From Asaia astilbis JCM 15831 (GTDB lineage: Bacteria; Pseudomonadota; Alphaproteobacteria; Acetobacterales; Acetobacteraceae): DNA of 64,000 nt. Under the pieces are notes generated by a model that was not told the origin of the DNA, did not search any database, and worked only from the letters and a program-made list of their open reading frames with translations. Location of the stretch: assembly GCF_000613845.1 (NCBI RefSeq), contig NZ_BAJT01000009.1:62001-126000 (forward strand). Direction: 5' to 3'. The position numbers were made by a program, and so were the translations under genes. Below are positions 1-9,930 of the stretch, in pieces (within the stretch, counting starts at the first letter, position 1; each line of letters starts with the position of its first letter).

Positions 1-146
1 CCAACGCAGGTGATCGACTGCTTCAGCGTCCCTTGATGGGAGATGTTTGTCCCCTTTTTGGGAACCGTAGGAAAACCTTGGGAGATGGTGGAGAGCGGCA
101 GAGGCACAATCGATGCTTTGAACGGTGTTTCAGCCGTGATCTGCAT
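1..146 (-). CDS. lpxC: UDP-3-O-acyl-N-acetylglucosamine deacetylase, N-terminal part (runs off left edge)
   Basis: The minus strand is open from an ATG at 146 to the window edge (48 codons plus two bases). Residues 40-48 read TLKQSITCV and the next base pair begins a Gly codon, which matches the conserved first strand of LpxC (TLK-S-xCxGxGLHSG). LpxC catalyses the committed zinc-dependent deacetylation in lipid A synthesis. A GGAGAG ribosome-binding site lies about nine bases before the ATG. The position directly after ftsZ is the usual one for lpxC in proteobacteria, which supports the call. The N-terminus is about 35 residues longer than in E. coli LpxC; the real start might be further in, but no better ATG was seen. 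The catalytic part is outside the window. Confidence 0.75.
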   Translation of the reverse strand, partial: MQITAETPFKASIVPLPLSTISQGFPTVPKKGTNISHQGTLKQSITCV

Positions 147-262
147 GATGGGGCGCTCTCCATGGTTACTTCGACGTTATGTCGAGATCCTAAGAAGAGC
201 TGTAGCCTCGAAGCAGTGACGCAGACCAGTCAATGTTTATTGCCAAGTATTACGGTCTAAAG

Positions 263-295
263 TCCTGAAACTGAAGTGTAATTTCAGTTTCAGGA
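263..295 (-). terminator. Perfect 13-bp stem-loop between ftsZ and lpxC
   Basis: Arms 263-275 and 283-295 are perfect reverse complements with a 7-base loop. It starts 20 bases after the ftsZ stop and lies 117 bases before the lpxC start. On the minus strand it is followed by CTTTAG, not by a real U-tract, so it may be an attenuator, an RNA processing or stability element, or a weak terminator rather than a full stop. Confidence 0.5.
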
Positions 296-314
296 TGCAA
301 TAATGTGACCGAAA

Positions 315-1796
315 TCAGCGACCCTGATCGCGGCGCAGGAAGGCCGGGATGTCGAGCCCGTTTTCTTCACCCTGCTCATGGTTTGAGGAGCTGCGAGGCG
401 TTTCTTCGCGTTCGACCACCATCGGAGAATGACGAGGGGCTTCCATCGGCGGGGGCGAAGCGGGAGCCGGACGGCCACGCAGCGCACCGGTTACGATACC
501 GAAGAGGCTGCGAGGCTGTGCCTGCTGCTCCGGCATGGCCCGCTGGTTCTGGTCCGAGAAGAGTCCGGAACGCGGGGAAGGAGCCTGTTGCGGTGCGTGC
601 TTTCCAGCCTGAGAGGGGATTGTGTGAGGCGACGGCGCCGATGACGGTGCTGCGTTGTTTTCTGGCGCGTAATGAGCAGGCTGACGGGGAACCGCGGCGT
701 AGGTCGATGCAGGCTTGAAGGGAGCCTGAGTTTCCGGATGAGCAACGTCGACACTCTCAGGCGCAGCAGCGGGTTGCTCGACGACCTCGACAGGCTCTTC
801 CACGATTTCCGGCTGGCGCGAATGGCTGCCATCGATGCCGGTTGCAACAACGGAAACACGGATGCGCCCATTGAGCGAGGAATCGATCGCAGACCCCCAG
901 ATGATCGTGGCGTCGTCGGCGACCTCCTGACGGATCCGCTCTGCAGCTTGATCGACTTCATACAGGGTGAGGTCGTCGCCACCGGTGATATTGATAAGCA
1001 GGCCGCGTGCCCCCGACATCGACGAATCATCGAGAAGCGGGTTCGAGATCGCCCGGTTGGCGGCTTCGAGGGCGCGGTCTTCACCCTCGGCTTCACCTGT
1101 GCCCATCATGGCCTTGCCCATTTCCGCCATGACAGTGCGGATATCGGCGAAATCGAGATTGATCAGTCCAGGCGCCAGCATCAGATCGGTCACGCCGCGC
1201 ACGCCCATGTAGAGCACTTCGTCAGCCATCTTGAAGGCTTCACGCAGCGTCGTGTGCATGGTGGCCATGCGGAACAGATTCTGGTTGGGGATGACGATCA
1301 GCGTATCGACATGCTGCTGCAGCTCGGCAATGCCGGCATCGGCCACCTTCTTGCGTCGCGCGCCCTCAAAACCGAAAGGCGTGCTGACGACGCCGACGGT
1401 CAGGATCTTGCGATCACGCGCCATCTTCGCGATGACCGGTGCTGCACCCGTTCCCGTGCCGCCCCCCATACCGGCGGTGACGAAGACCATGTGCGCGCCA
1501 TCGATATGACGGCTGATTTCCTCTGCGGCTTCCTCTGCGGCGGCTTTCCCGATTTCGGGCTTTGCCCCGGCGCCAAGCCCCTGGGTCAGATGCGGACCGA
1601 GCTGCACCCGGCGCTCGGCGCGCGAACCGGCGAGAGCCTGAGCATCGGTGTTGGCAACGACGAACTCGACACCCTGCAGCTGCATTTCGATCATGTTGTT
1701 GACGGCGTTCATGCCGCCGCCACCCACGCCGATCACGGTGATACGCGGTGAGGAATCGGAATAGTTATACTGCGGGGCGGTGAGATTGAGCGTCAT
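315..1796 (-). CDS. ftsZ: Cell division protein FtsZ
   Basis: Tubulin-like GTPase that polymerises into the cytokinetic Z ring. The 493-residue product has the N-terminal nucleotide motif GGGGMNAV at about 25-32, the tubulin signature GGGTGTG at 111-117, and the T7 synergy region NLDFADIR near 205. A Pro/Gln-rich linker of roughly 150 residues follows, then the conserved C-terminal peptide DIPAFLRR that binds FtsA. The long linker is typical of alphaproteobacteria. It sits 84 bases after ftsA, the largest gap between consecutive genes in the cluster, so it may have its own promoter in that AT-rich spacer. A stem-loop follows its stop and lpxC is next. Confidence 0.98.
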   Translation of the reverse strand: MTLNLTAPQYNYSDSSPRITVIGVGGGGMNAVNNMIEMQLQGVEFVVANTDAQALAGSRAERRVQLGPHLTQGLGAGAKPEIGKAAAEEAAEEISRHIDGAHMVFVTAGMGGGTGTGAAPVIAKMARDRKILTVGVVSTPFGFEGARRKKVADAGIAELQQHVDTLIVIPNQNLFRMATMHTTLREAFKMADEVLYMGVRGVTDLMLAPGLINLDFADIRTVMAEMGKAMMGTGEAEGEDRALEAANRAISNPLLDDSSMSGARGLLINITGGDDLTLYEVDQAAERIRQEVADDATIIWGSAIDSSLNGRIRVSVVATGIDGSHSRQPEIVEEPVEVVEQPAAAPESVDVAHPETQAPFKPASTYAAVPRQPAHYAPENNAAPSSAPSPHTIPSQAGKHAPQQAPSPRSGLFSDQNQRAMPEQQAQPRSLFGIVTGALRGRPAPASPPPMEAPRHSPMVVEREETPRSSSNHEQGEENGLDIPAFLRRDQGR

Positions 1797-1880
1797 GGCG
1801 TAATCCGAAACAGAGCTGAAATCAGTCGCAACAGGTAAAATAGAGACTGAGGAGCAATAACAATATAAGTTACTTTTTCC

Positions 1881-3281
1881 TCAGGCGCGACCCCTAATGA
1901 AATGAACGAGGCGCTTTAGTACCCCATTTGGGCGTGGATCGGGAGCATCGGCGTCATGAAATCCACGATCGGCGCCTGCAACCCAGGCGAGAAGGCCTGA
2001 AGCGGTCGAAAATCCCGCAGAATTTGCGCCGATTTCGGGCAGACCCACAATACCGAGAGGGCGCCCGAGCCGGATCGGTCGATCGAGAATACGAGCGGCC
2101 ATCGGGCCGACGCCGTCCAGAAGCGACGCGCCCCCCGTGAGCACCACGCGCTCACGCCCGGTGCGGCCAAACCCGGCATCGTCGAGACGGTCCCGAACGA
2201 GTTCAAGCGTTTCCTCGATGCGCGGGCGAATGGCCGAGACCAGTCTTGCACGCGATACCGTTGTCAGAACGCCCGCGGCCTCGCCGATTTTCTGCAGTGT
2301 GATGAGTTCGCTGCTGTCTTCTGCCGAAAGTTCTGCTGCGCCGTATTTTGTCTTGAGGCGCTCGGCTTCGTCGAGCGACGTCGAAAGCATGCCCGCAAGG
2401 TCGCGTGTGACATGCAGCCCCCCCACAGGCAGAAAGGCGGAATACCGCAGCATCCCCTCGCCAAAGACGGCGATAGAAGTTGTGCCACCGCCCATATCCA
2501 CCACGGTTGCACCGAGTTCGCGCTCATCGGCATCGAGAACCGAAAGTCCGGAGGCGAGCGAGGCGGAGACCAGATTGGTCAGTTTGAGCTCGGACCGCAT
2601 GAGCACCGAATCAAGGGTTCTGACCGCTGTCGTGGCGGCATCGACGACATGAAGCCGTGCCGTCAGTTGCTCGCAGACCTGACCGCGTGGGTCGATAATC
2701 CCGGTGGTGTCGTCAACGGCGTAGCCTACGGGGAGCGTATGGATGACGGTGCGGCCCTCGGTATAGGCGCGTGCCTGACCTTCGGCCACGACGCGCCCCA
2801 TATCGGTTTCGCTGACTTCGCGCCCACCGATCGGCATGCGGGCGTTAAACAGATGGCTCTCGGGATGGCCGCAGGAAAGATTGACTGCAATGTGGTCCAG
2901 GCGGCGATCTGCCGCATCTTCAGCCTGACCGACAGTCGCGCGGATCGCCTGTTCTGCTTCGTTGAGGTCGACGATATTACCGTTGCGGATCCCGCGTGAC
3001 CGGCGCCAGCCATAGCCCAGAACCCGCAACGTGCCATCGGCCTCGCCCCGGCCGATCAGGCAGGTCATTTTCGTCGAGCCGATATCCAGAACCCCGAAGA
3101 CACCGACGCGCCAGTTTCTCGGGATACTGGGCTCATCTGCTGGGGGCAAAGACAGGATATGCTCTTCGGAACGTCCATGATTATTCCGGCGCGAAGAGAC
3201 AGGCAGCAGTGAGCGGCTTTTGACCGAGCGGCGGCGCTTTTTCTGGGGGGCTTCCGGGGGGATGGCCACAAGGTCGTTCAT
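1881..3281 (-). CDS. ftsA: Cell division protein FtsA
   Basis: Actin-like ATPase that tethers FtsZ to the membrane and recruits late division proteins. The ATPase fold is visible: DIGSTK at about 66-71 (phosphate 1), VVDMGGGTTS near 268 (phosphate 2) and LTGGASLL near 395. The last 14 residues (GVLKRLVHFIRGRA) form the expected amphipathic membrane-targeting helix. At 466 residues it is longer than the usual ~420, because about 55 residues precede the first ATPase strand, including a basic KKRRR stretch at 14-18. The ATG overlaps the ftsQ stop by four bases (ATGA), so translation of the two is probably coupled. Confidence 0.97.
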   Translation of the reverse strand: MNDLVAIPPEAPQKKRRRSVKSRSLLPVSSRRNNHGRSEEHILSLPPADEPSIPRNWRVGVFGVLDIGSTKMTCLIGRGEADGTLRVLGYGWRRSRGIRNGNIVDLNEAEQAIRATVGQAEDAADRRLDHIAVNLSCGHPESHLFNARMPIGGREVSETDMGRVVAEGQARAYTEGRTVIHTLPVGYAVDDTTGIIDPRGQVCEQLTARLHVVDAATTAVRTLDSVLMRSELKLTNLVSASLASGLSVLDADERELGATVVDMGGGTTSIAVFGEGMLRYSAFLPVGGLHVTRDLAGMLSTSLDEAERLKTKYGAAELSAEDSSELITLQKIGEAAGVLTTVSRARLVSAIRPRIEETLELVRDRLDDAGFGRTGRERVVLTGGASLLDGVGPMAARILDRPIRLGRPLGIVGLPEIGANSAGFSTASGLLAWVAGADRGFHDADAPDPRPNGVLKRLVHFIRGRA

Positions 3282-4302
3282 TCTGCCGGGGCTCCGTCTT
3301 TGGGATGGGGGGCGGGAAGGGGAGAAGCTCCACCATGCGTCGCCGGTGACTGCGTCGTTTTCGCGTTAGAGGAGGGGGACGGTTTTTGAGTCGTGTTCCG
3401 TGTCGTCCCAGCTGAAGCCCCGGGCGCCGCTTTACCGGGTGCTGTTTGTGGTGCGCTGGGAGTGGAAGACGGTGATGGATTCTGATGGACGGTCATACGA
3501 TCAGGCAGGCGCATATCGATCGAGACGACAGGGCGCTCCAGAAGTCGGAACTGCGCCTGATAGTGAGCCAGACGGCTGAGTGCGGCCTGTTCCTGACCCT
3601 CGGGCAGAAGAACGGTTGCACCGTCGCGCAGGCTGAGGTTCCAGCGTCTCTGGCCGATGCGGACGGCCGCCACGACGAAGCCCTGCACTTCAGGATTTGC
3701 CGTCAGGGCATCGACAAGGGAGGAGGCGGCAAGATTGGCCCCTTCTCCCACGACCAGCGGCAGCTTGACGAAAGCCTGGCCGTTCTTTCCCTCCAGTCCC
3801 TGATCGGGCACGCGCTCCCCCTCTCGATTGATGAGAATGAACTGACCGTGGGCCTGCCACACCGCGATCGGACTGCGTTCGACGATCTTGATCGTGATCG
3901 TATCCGGCATGTGCCGCTGGACCGTTGCGTGATCGACAAAGGGCAGCGTGTCGATGCGCTCACGTGCAGACGTGACCGAAAAACCGAAAATGGGCTCACC
4001 GACCGAAGTCCCGAGCGCCTTCAGCAGGTCTTCTTCAGAGGTGAGGTTACGCCCTTCGATATGGATGGTCTTGATCTTGAAGGGCAGATATTCGACCAGA
4101 CGGGCGCGGTATGGCGCAAAGCGTGTCTCGGACGTGGAAAGCTTGAGGCGGAGGCGGCAAAGCCTGCCATGCCAAGCAGGATGACAAAAAACACAGCCAG
4201 ACGCAGCCCGCGCTTGTGACGACGCATGAACAAAAGCAAACGCGATGGGCGGTCCTGCTGTACCGAGCCTCTGTGGCGCGTGTCCGGCCGTCGGTTTTTC
4301 AT
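3278..4302 (-). CDS. ftsQ: Cell division protein FtsQ (frameshifted at ~4145)
   Basis: Bitopic divisome protein that links FtsB/FtsL to the septal machinery. The N-terminus (ATG 4302, overlapping the ddl stop as ATGA) has a basic cytoplasmic segment and a transmembrane helix at residues 34-53. The POTRA domain follows in a different frame: FKIKTIHIEGRNLTSEEDLL, then the PFVDHATVQR and ERSPIAVWQ segments typical of FtsQ. One base is missing near 4145, between the helix and POTRA domain. Restoring it gives 341 residues and ends in a Pro/Ser/Thr-rich tail of about 55 residues. As ftsQ is normally essential, a sequence error is the likeliest cause. Confidence 0.9.
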
Positions 4303-5237
4303 GCGGTCGATTTGCCTCGGGTCGCCAACGCGTCGCGCACCAGCCAGTCGCAGAGTTCCGGGTAGGTGATTCCGCAATAGGCAGCCTGTTCTGGCAGCAG
4401 TGAGGTGGCCGTCATGCCGGGCTGCGTGTTGACTTCGAGCAGGATGAGGCGACCCGTTTCCTCGTCATAGCGATAATCGGCTCTTGATGCCCCCGCGCAT
4501 CCCAGTGCGCGATGGGCGGCTTCTGCCACACGCAGCGCGCGCTCGAAGATTTCCTCAGGCACTTGCGCGGGTACATGATGAACCGAGCCACCAGGAGCAT
4601 ATTTGGCGTCGAAATCGTAGAAGTCACCGGTAGGGGAAGCCGCGACGATGTCGGTTACGGTCAAGGCACGCTGACCCAGTACGGCAACCGTGAGTTCGCG
4701 GCCCGGGATATATTCTTCGACCAAAGCCTCGTTTCCGAAAGCCCAGTTTGCAGCAATCGTCTGGCGACGATTGCTGCCGGTCCGGACGATTTCCACTCCG
4801 AAAGAAGAGCCTTCAGAGACCGGTTTGACGACATAGGGTGTGGGCAGCGGATCGGCGGCGGACAGTTCGTCCATCGTGACCACGCGCCCTTCCGCCACCG
4901 GGAGGCCTGCGGCTGCAAAGACGCGACGCGAAGCTTCCTTGTCCATGGCCATAGCCGAGGCCCGGATCGAGGAGTGGGTATAGGGCAGGCCAATCCATTC
5001 CAGCACACCCTGAATGGCACCGTCTTCCCCGAGCGGACCGTGCAGGGCATTAAAAACCACATGGGGAGCAGCCGAACGCAGAGCCTTGATTGTCTCTACG
5101 AGATCCGGTCCGGCATCGACTGTCACCACATCATGACCAGCCTCGGTCAAAGCCTGGGCGACACCCGCACCGCTTCGCAGGCTCACAGGGCGTTCGCTTG
5201 AAATTCCCCCCTGAAGGACAGCGATTTTCAGGCTCAT
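4299..5237 (-). CDS. ddl: D-alanine--D-alanine ligase
   Basis: ATP-grasp enzyme that makes the D-Ala-D-Ala dipeptide for the peptidoglycan stem. Translation from the ATG at 5237 gives 312 residues starting [11 protein letters not shown]. Visible family features are GGISSERPVSLRSG near the start, the NALHGPLGEDG segment, PYVVKPVSEGSSFGV (ATP-grasp lysine and glycine loop), VEEYIPGRELTVAV and the metal-binding LLEVNTQPGMT near the C-terminus. A longer open frame upstream overlaps murB heavily and lacks similarity, so the ATG that overlaps the murB stop (ATGA) is preferred. Its own stop overlaps the ftsQ start in the same way. Confidence 0.97.
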   Translation of the reverse strand: MSLKIAVLQGGISSERPVSLRSGAGVAQALTEAGHDVVTVDAGPDLVETIKALRSAAPHVVFNALHGPLGEDGAIQGVLEWIGLPYTHSSIRASAMAMDKEASRRVFAAAGLPVAEGRVVTMDELSAADPLPTPYVVKPVSEGSSFGVEIVRTGSNRRQTIAANWAFGNEALVEEYIPGRELTVAVLGQRALTVTDIVAASPTGDFYDFDAKYAPGGSVHHVPAQVPEEIFERALRVAEAAHRALGCAGASRADYRYDEETGRLILLEVNTQPGMTATSLLPEQAAYCGITYPELCDWLVRDALATRGKSTA

Positions 5238-6130
5238 GATGCATTCCCCAGTCGTTTGATTTCCCAGTGCAGCGCGATGCCGCTGTGGTCGAGCACGCGC
5301 TGACGCACCTCGTCGCCGAGGGCTTCGAGATCGCTGCTCGTGGCCTCGCCGAGATTGAGCAGAAAATTGCAGTGCTTCTCGCTGACCTGTGCTCCCCCGC
5401 GTGTCAGCCCACGACATCCCGCCTCGTCGATCAATTGCCAGGCTTTGTGACCTTCGGGATTGCGAAAGGTCGATCCTCCCGTCCGCGCCCGGACCGGTTG
5501 CGACGCCTCGCGTGCGGCTTTGATCTCGGCGATATGGGCGCGGATTGCGGCTGCGTCGCCCTGATGCGCCTTGAGCCGCGCGCGCAACACGATCGCGCCC
5601 TCGGGGAGGGTCGCATGGCGGTATGTAAAAGCGAGCGTCTGGTTGCTCAGCTTCGAGATCGTTCCGTCGGGCAGCAGGATCTCAGCCCAGTCGAGCACGG
5701 CGTTGATGTCAGAGCCATAAGCACCGGCATTCATGACGACGGCACCACCGATCGAGCCAGGAATTCCGGCGAGAAATTCCAGCCCTGCAAGTCCGGCATT
5801 GGCAGCCTGTTCGGCCACGATCATGTCGAGGGCAGCGGCACCGGCAATCAGTCCGTCAGCTTCAATCACGATGTCAGCAAAGCCGCCGGCCATGCGGATG
5901 ACAAGACCGTCGATCCCGCCGTCGCGGATAATGACATTCGAGCACGCCCCGAGCAACGTGACAGGCGTTCCTTGCGGCAGGGCTGCGAGCGTCTCGGCCA
6001 GATCCTGCCCGTCTTTGGGCACGAAAAGCGCCTCGGCATTGCCGCCAGTGCGAAACCAGGCGCGCGGGCCAAGCGGCGCATCGAAGCTCAGCCGACCGCG
6101 TGGGGAAAGGGCACGAAGCGCCGTGGTCAT
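5234..6130 (-). CDS. murB: UDP-N-acetylenolpyruvoylglucosamine reductase
   Basis: FAD-dependent reductase that converts UDP-GlcNAc-enolpyruvate to UDP-MurNAc. The 298-residue product has the FAD-domain segments [12 protein letters not shown] and [14 protein letters not shown], then [18 protein letters not shown], and the GGSTFRNP motif whose Ser is the proton donor. The short form without the extra C-terminal insertion fits a type II MurB. The ATG at 6130 overlaps the murC stop (ATGA). An in-frame extension to 6208 would lie inside murC and is not supported. Confidence 0.97.
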   Translation of the reverse strand: MTTALRALSPRGRLSFDAPLGPRAWFRTGGNAEALFVPKDGQDLAETLAALPQGTPVTLLGACSNVIIRDGGIDGLVIRMAGGFADIVIEADGLIAGAAALDMIVAEQAANAGLAGLEFLAGIPGSIGGAVVMNAGAYGSDINAVLDWAEILLPDGTISKLSNQTLAFTYRHATLPEGAIVLRARLKAHQGDAAAIRAHIAEIKAAREASQPVRARTGGSTFRNPEGHKAWQLIDEAGCRGLTRGGAQVSEKHCNFLLNLGEATSSDLEALGDEVRQRVLDHSGIALHWEIKRLGNAS

Positions 6131-7544
6131 GATGCCTTGCCGTTCAGCGCGGCGAGCTGGCCGGGAAGGGCATGGGCCCAGTTGGTGATTGTGCCTGCCC
6201 CGAGGCAAACGACAAAATCGCCGGGCTTGGCGATGGCATTGACCATTTCGGCCATATGCTCCGGTCCGGGCAGCGGCACAACCGACCGATGGCCGCTGGC
6301 CCGCAGACCTTCGATCAGCGAGTCACGGCTGAACCCCTCGATTGGCGCTTCTCCGGCGGCATAGACATCAGTGACGATGACGGTGCCGGCATCGTTCATG
6401 CAGGTGCAAAAATCGCTGAACAGCGCCTCAAGACGCGAATAGCGGTGGGGTTGAACGATGGCGATCACGTCACGTGCACCCGCCTGACGGGCAGCCCGCA
6501 GGACGGCAGCGATTTCGACAGGATGATGACCGTAATCATCGATGACCGTGATGCCGTTATAATCGCCGCAGCGCGTGAAGCGACGCTTGACGCCACGGAA
6601 CCCGGCCAGAGCCAGACGGATCGTCTCGTCGCTGATGTCCATCTCGCTGGCGACGGCGATCGCGGCCAGGGCGTTCAGGACATTGTGCTGGCCCAGCATC
6701 GGCAGGCGGAACGGCCCGGCGCGACGGGTGAGCTTCTTCGCACGGTTGGTGATGACCACTTCGAAGGTGGCGCCGAGACGATCGGTAATCAGCTTGTCGG
6801 CCCGGATATCGGCTTGCGGGCTGAAGCCGTAGGTGACGACACGATGATCCGAAAGTCGCGGAATCATCTGCTGCACGGCGGGGTGATCGATGCAGAGGAC
6901 GGCAAAGCCATAGAAAGGAATATTGGACACAAACTGGTCATAGGCCGCCTGCATGGCCTCGGCAGTGCCCCAATGATCGAGATGCTCGGGGTCCATATTT
7001 GTCACGACAGCAATGACGGCAGGCAGACGGAGGAAGGATCCGTCGCTCTCATCGGCTTCGACGACCATCCAGTCGCCCGAGCCCATGCGCGTATTGGTGC
7101 CATAGGCTTCGATAATGCCGCCATTGATGACGGTCGGGTCGAGCTTCGCCTGTTCCAGTACGCAGGCGACAAGGCTGGTCGTCGTTGTCTTGCCATGTGT
7201 TCCGCCAATGGCGACGGCCCAGCGCAGACGCATAAGCTCCGCCAGCATTTCCGCACGACGCACGACGGGAACCAGACGCGCGCGGGCAGCCAGCACTTCC
7301 GGATTGTCTTTTTTGACTGCGGTCGATGTGACGACAACCTGTGCGGTGCCGAGATTGGCTTCGTCATGGCCGATTGCAATCGTAATGCCGAGCTTGCGCA
7401 GACGCAGCACATTGGCATTTTCACTGATATCCGACCCCTGAACCTTGTAGCCAAGCATGTGCAGCACTTCGCGATGCCCGACATCCCGATGCCGCCGATA
7501 CCGACGAAATGGATGGTGCCGATGGTGAGGGGAAGTGCGCGCAT
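6127..7544 (-). CDS. murC: UDP-N-acetylmuramate--L-alanine ligase (frameshifted at ~7470)
   Basis: Adds L-Ala to UDP-MurNAc, the first amino acid of the stem peptide. The first 24 residues (ATG 7544) contain the Rossmann segment [13 protein letters not shown]. The rest continues in the next frame with [14 protein letters not shown], the ATP loop [21 protein letters not shown] and [10 protein letters not shown]. One base is missing at about 7470, where GCG-AAG should read GCx-GAA. Restored length is 472 residues, normal for MurC. It starts 51 bases after the murG stop and overlaps murB by four bases. Confidence 0.93.
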
Positions 7545-7595
7545 GAGCCAGGCTTTCAGGGAAACAGTAGAAAATCGGTGAAGTGACAGGGCATG

Positions 7596-8711
7596 TCAGG
7601 AAGTCGAGGAGCGGTAATCCGAAATACGGGCCTCGACAAGGTCAGCCAGGAGGCGAGCGCTGCGAGGGCGGGCAAAAGCGCGTGCCGCCTTTGCCGCTGC
7701 GGCCAGACGCTCGGGATCATTGAGCAAGGTTCCCAGAAAGGCCGAGAGGCTCTCGGGCGTCAGCGTGTTCTGTCTGAACATCCAGGCGCCTCCCTCATCG
7801 ACCAGCTGGCTCGCATTGGCCCCTTGCTCGTCAGACGCGGCGATCGGGAGGGGAACAAGAACAGAGGGGCGGCCCGAAATCGTCAGCTCTGCAACAGATG
7901 AGCCTCCGGCTCGCCCGATCACGAGATGCGCCTTCTTCAACTGGTCCGCGATATTGGTGAAAAACGGTGCCAGCTCACACCGGATGCCGGCTTTCTCATA
8001 GGCGGCGCGAACATCGGCCAGGTCTTTTTCGTGTACCTGCTGCGTTACATGCAGTCTGGCGCGAAAGCCCGCAGGCAGAAGCGCAAGCGCTTCCGGGACG
8101 ATTGTCGAAAAAACCCTCGCGCCCAGAGAGCCGCCCCAGACGAGCAGATGAATCGCATCACCCGGTGGGGTGTAAGATTCGTCAAACAGCGCCTCGATTT
8201 CCGGACGGACAGGCATGCCGGTGAGCGCGGTGCGGAGCCCTAGCGGCAGGCGCGCGACTGTTGGATAGGATGTCGCGATTGTCGTTGCAAAACGCGCCAG
8301 AAGCGCATTGGCCTGACCCAGAACAGCGTTACCTTCATGCAGGATCACAAGCGGACGTTTTGAGCCGGAAGTGAAGCGACTGCCGAGGATGGGAGGGACC
8401 GAAGGGTAGCCCCCAAAGCCGATAATGGCGATGGGGTTGATCTGCTTGTGAAGGCTGCGTGCCGCCCAGGCCCCGCGCAGGAGAGCCGTGACGCCGCGAA
8501 GCTTCGCAGAAAGACCTTTGCCAGCCACTCCGGCGCCATCGAGCACATATTGCGGCCTGTCTTTGAAGAGCCCTGACAGACGTTTGCCAGCACGCTGATC
8601 GGTCATCAGAACGAGGTCATGACCCCGCGACGCGAGTTCGGTTGCCAGAGCCTCAGCCGGGAAGAAATGGCCGCCGGTTCCCCCTGCGGCAATGACGATT
8701 GGACGTGTCAT
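7596..8711 (-). CDS. murG: Undecaprenyldiphospho-muramoylpentapeptide beta-N-acetylglucosaminyltransferase
   Basis: GT28 glycosyltransferase that converts lipid I to lipid II on the inner face of the membrane. The 371-residue protein begins with [15 protein letters not shown], the conserved donor-binding glycine loop. It also has [15 protein letters not shown] sequence, [11 protein letters not shown] and the C-terminal donor site [13 protein letters not shown]. The frame is intact. The ATG overlaps the ftsW stop (ATGA). Confidence 0.97.
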   Translation of the reverse strand: MTRPIVIAAGGTGGHFFPAEALATELASRGHDLVLMTDQRAGKRLSGLFKDRPQYVLDGAGVAGKGLSAKLRGVTALLRGAWAARSLHKQINPIAIIGFGGYPSVPPILGSRFTSGSKRPLVILHEGNAVLGQANALLARFATTIATSYPTVARLPLGLRTALTGMPVRPEIEALFDESYTPPGDAIHLLVWGGSLGARVFSTIVPEALALLPAGFRARLHVTQQVHEKDLADVRAAYEKAGIRCELAPFFTNIADQLKKAHLVIGRAGGSSVAELTISGRPSVLVPLPIAASDEQGANASQLVDEGGAWMFRQNTLTPESLSAFLGTLLNDPERLAAAAKAARAFARPRSARLLADLVEARISDYRSSTS

Positions 8712-9901
8712 GAAGTCGGTCCTTCCCGAAGCGAGGTCCAGTGGCCCTGGCTGGCATAAGTCGAGCTGATCGGGCTCGCAGAAACCTGATGACGCGTCAA
8801 AGCCAGCACCATGCCCAGTGTCAGGGCAATGGAAATAGCAGAGGACCCGCCATAGGAAATCAGCGGCAGCGTCATGCCCTTGGTCGGGATCAGATGCAAG
8901 GTCGATCCCATATTGATGAAAGCCTGCAATCCAAAGCCTGCCACGAGCCCCGCTGCCGCTGTGATCACAAAGGGATCGCTCTCGCGCATGAGCTTGAGCA
9001 GCGTACGCAAGACGATCACCGCAAAGACGAGAATGATGAAGAGACAGATCAGAAGCCCATATTCTTCTCCAGCGACGGCGAAGACGAAATCGGCATGGGC
9101 ATCAGGCAGCAGATCCTTGACGCGTCCTTCTCCGGGGCCACGTCCCATCAATCCGCCATTACCGAAGGCGCGCAAGGCGGTATCGATCTGGTAGTGATCG
9201 CCGACATCCGGGTGCAAAAATCGCTCGACGCGGGAGCGCACATGCGGAAACGCAACATAGGCGCCCGCAAAAGCGGCGATCATCGCGCCCACTCCTGCAC
9301 CGACGAAAATGATCGGCAGACCATTCACGAAGAGCTGGATGAAAAACACCATCGTGATGACGGACAACATCCCGATATCGGGCTGCGATTTGAGCAAAAG
9401 CAGGATCAATCCAAAACAGCCGAAAGCGATCAGCATGCCAGGAAAGCGGATCGAGCCGAGAATGACCCGTCGTCGCCGCTCGGCGAGAAGCCACCCTGTC
9501 ACGACGGCAAAAAATGGCTTCAGGAATTCGGAAGGCTGGACCGACATCATGGGCAGGGCGATCCAGCGGCGAGCGCCTTTGATCTCGATGCCATGGACCA
9601 GCGTCATGAAGGTGGCACCCAGAGCGAGCACCCCACCGATCAGAGCGAGGGATCTGATCGCAGGCCTCGAAAGAGACGAGACAGCAAGGACGACGGCACC
9701 CGCCAAAAGCAGAAAGATGACCTGCTTGAGGATGAACATCTCACGCGACGCACCGATACGCACTGCAACGGCCGGGCTGGCGGCCAGCATTAGAATATAA
9801 CCGAAGGCAATCAGGATCCCGACACAGCTGAGCGTAACGCGATCGATATTGCGCCACCATCGTCCGATTTTGGACGTATCGACACGTGAAAGCCCTGCCA
9901 T
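8708..9901 (-). CDS. ftsW: Septal peptidoglycan polymerase FtsW
   Basis: SEDS-family polytopic glycosyltransferase that polymerises lipid II together with FtsI. The 397 residues contain about ten hydrophobic segments. SEDS hallmarks include GARRWI, QPSEFLK, LLKSQPDIG, a long periplasmic loop with GRGPGEGRVKDLLPDAHADFVFAV in it, GEEYGLL, and PTKGMTLPLISYGGSS near the C-terminus. It lies between murD and murG, the standard dcw position. The frame is intact. Confidence 0.97.
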   Translation of the reverse strand: MAGLSRVDTSKIGRWWRNIDRVTLSCVGILIAFGYILMLAASPAVAVRIGASREMFILKQVIFLLLAGAVVLAVSSLSRPAIRSLALIGGVLALGATFMTLVHGIEIKGARRWIALPMMSVQPSEFLKPFFAVVTGWLLAERRRRVILGSIRFPGMLIAFGCFGLILLLLKSQPDIGMLSVITMVFFIQLFVNGLPIIFVGAGVGAMIAAFAGAYVAFPHVRSRVERFLHPDVGDHYQIDTALRAFGNGGLMGRGPGEGRVKDLLPDAHADFVFAVAGEEYGLLICLFIILVFAVIVLRTLLKLMRESDPFVITAAAGLVAGFGLQAFINMGSTLHLIPTKGMTLPLISYGGSSAISIALTLGMVLALTRHQVSASPISSTYASQGHWTSLREGPTS

Positions 9902-9930
9902 TATTTCTTAAACCCTTCTGGCCCCTCGGA

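Noticed and set aside
33..260. 75-residue plus-strand frame at the left edge
   Set aside because: It overlaps the lpxC start and no similarity was recognised.
672..1751. 359-residue open frame on the plus strand
   Set aside because: It lies antisense to ftsZ, has no recognisable domain and is explained by GC-rich codon bias.
6172..7581. 469-residue open frame on the plus strand
   Set aside because: Antisense to murC; no family motifs; the minus-strand gene is certain.
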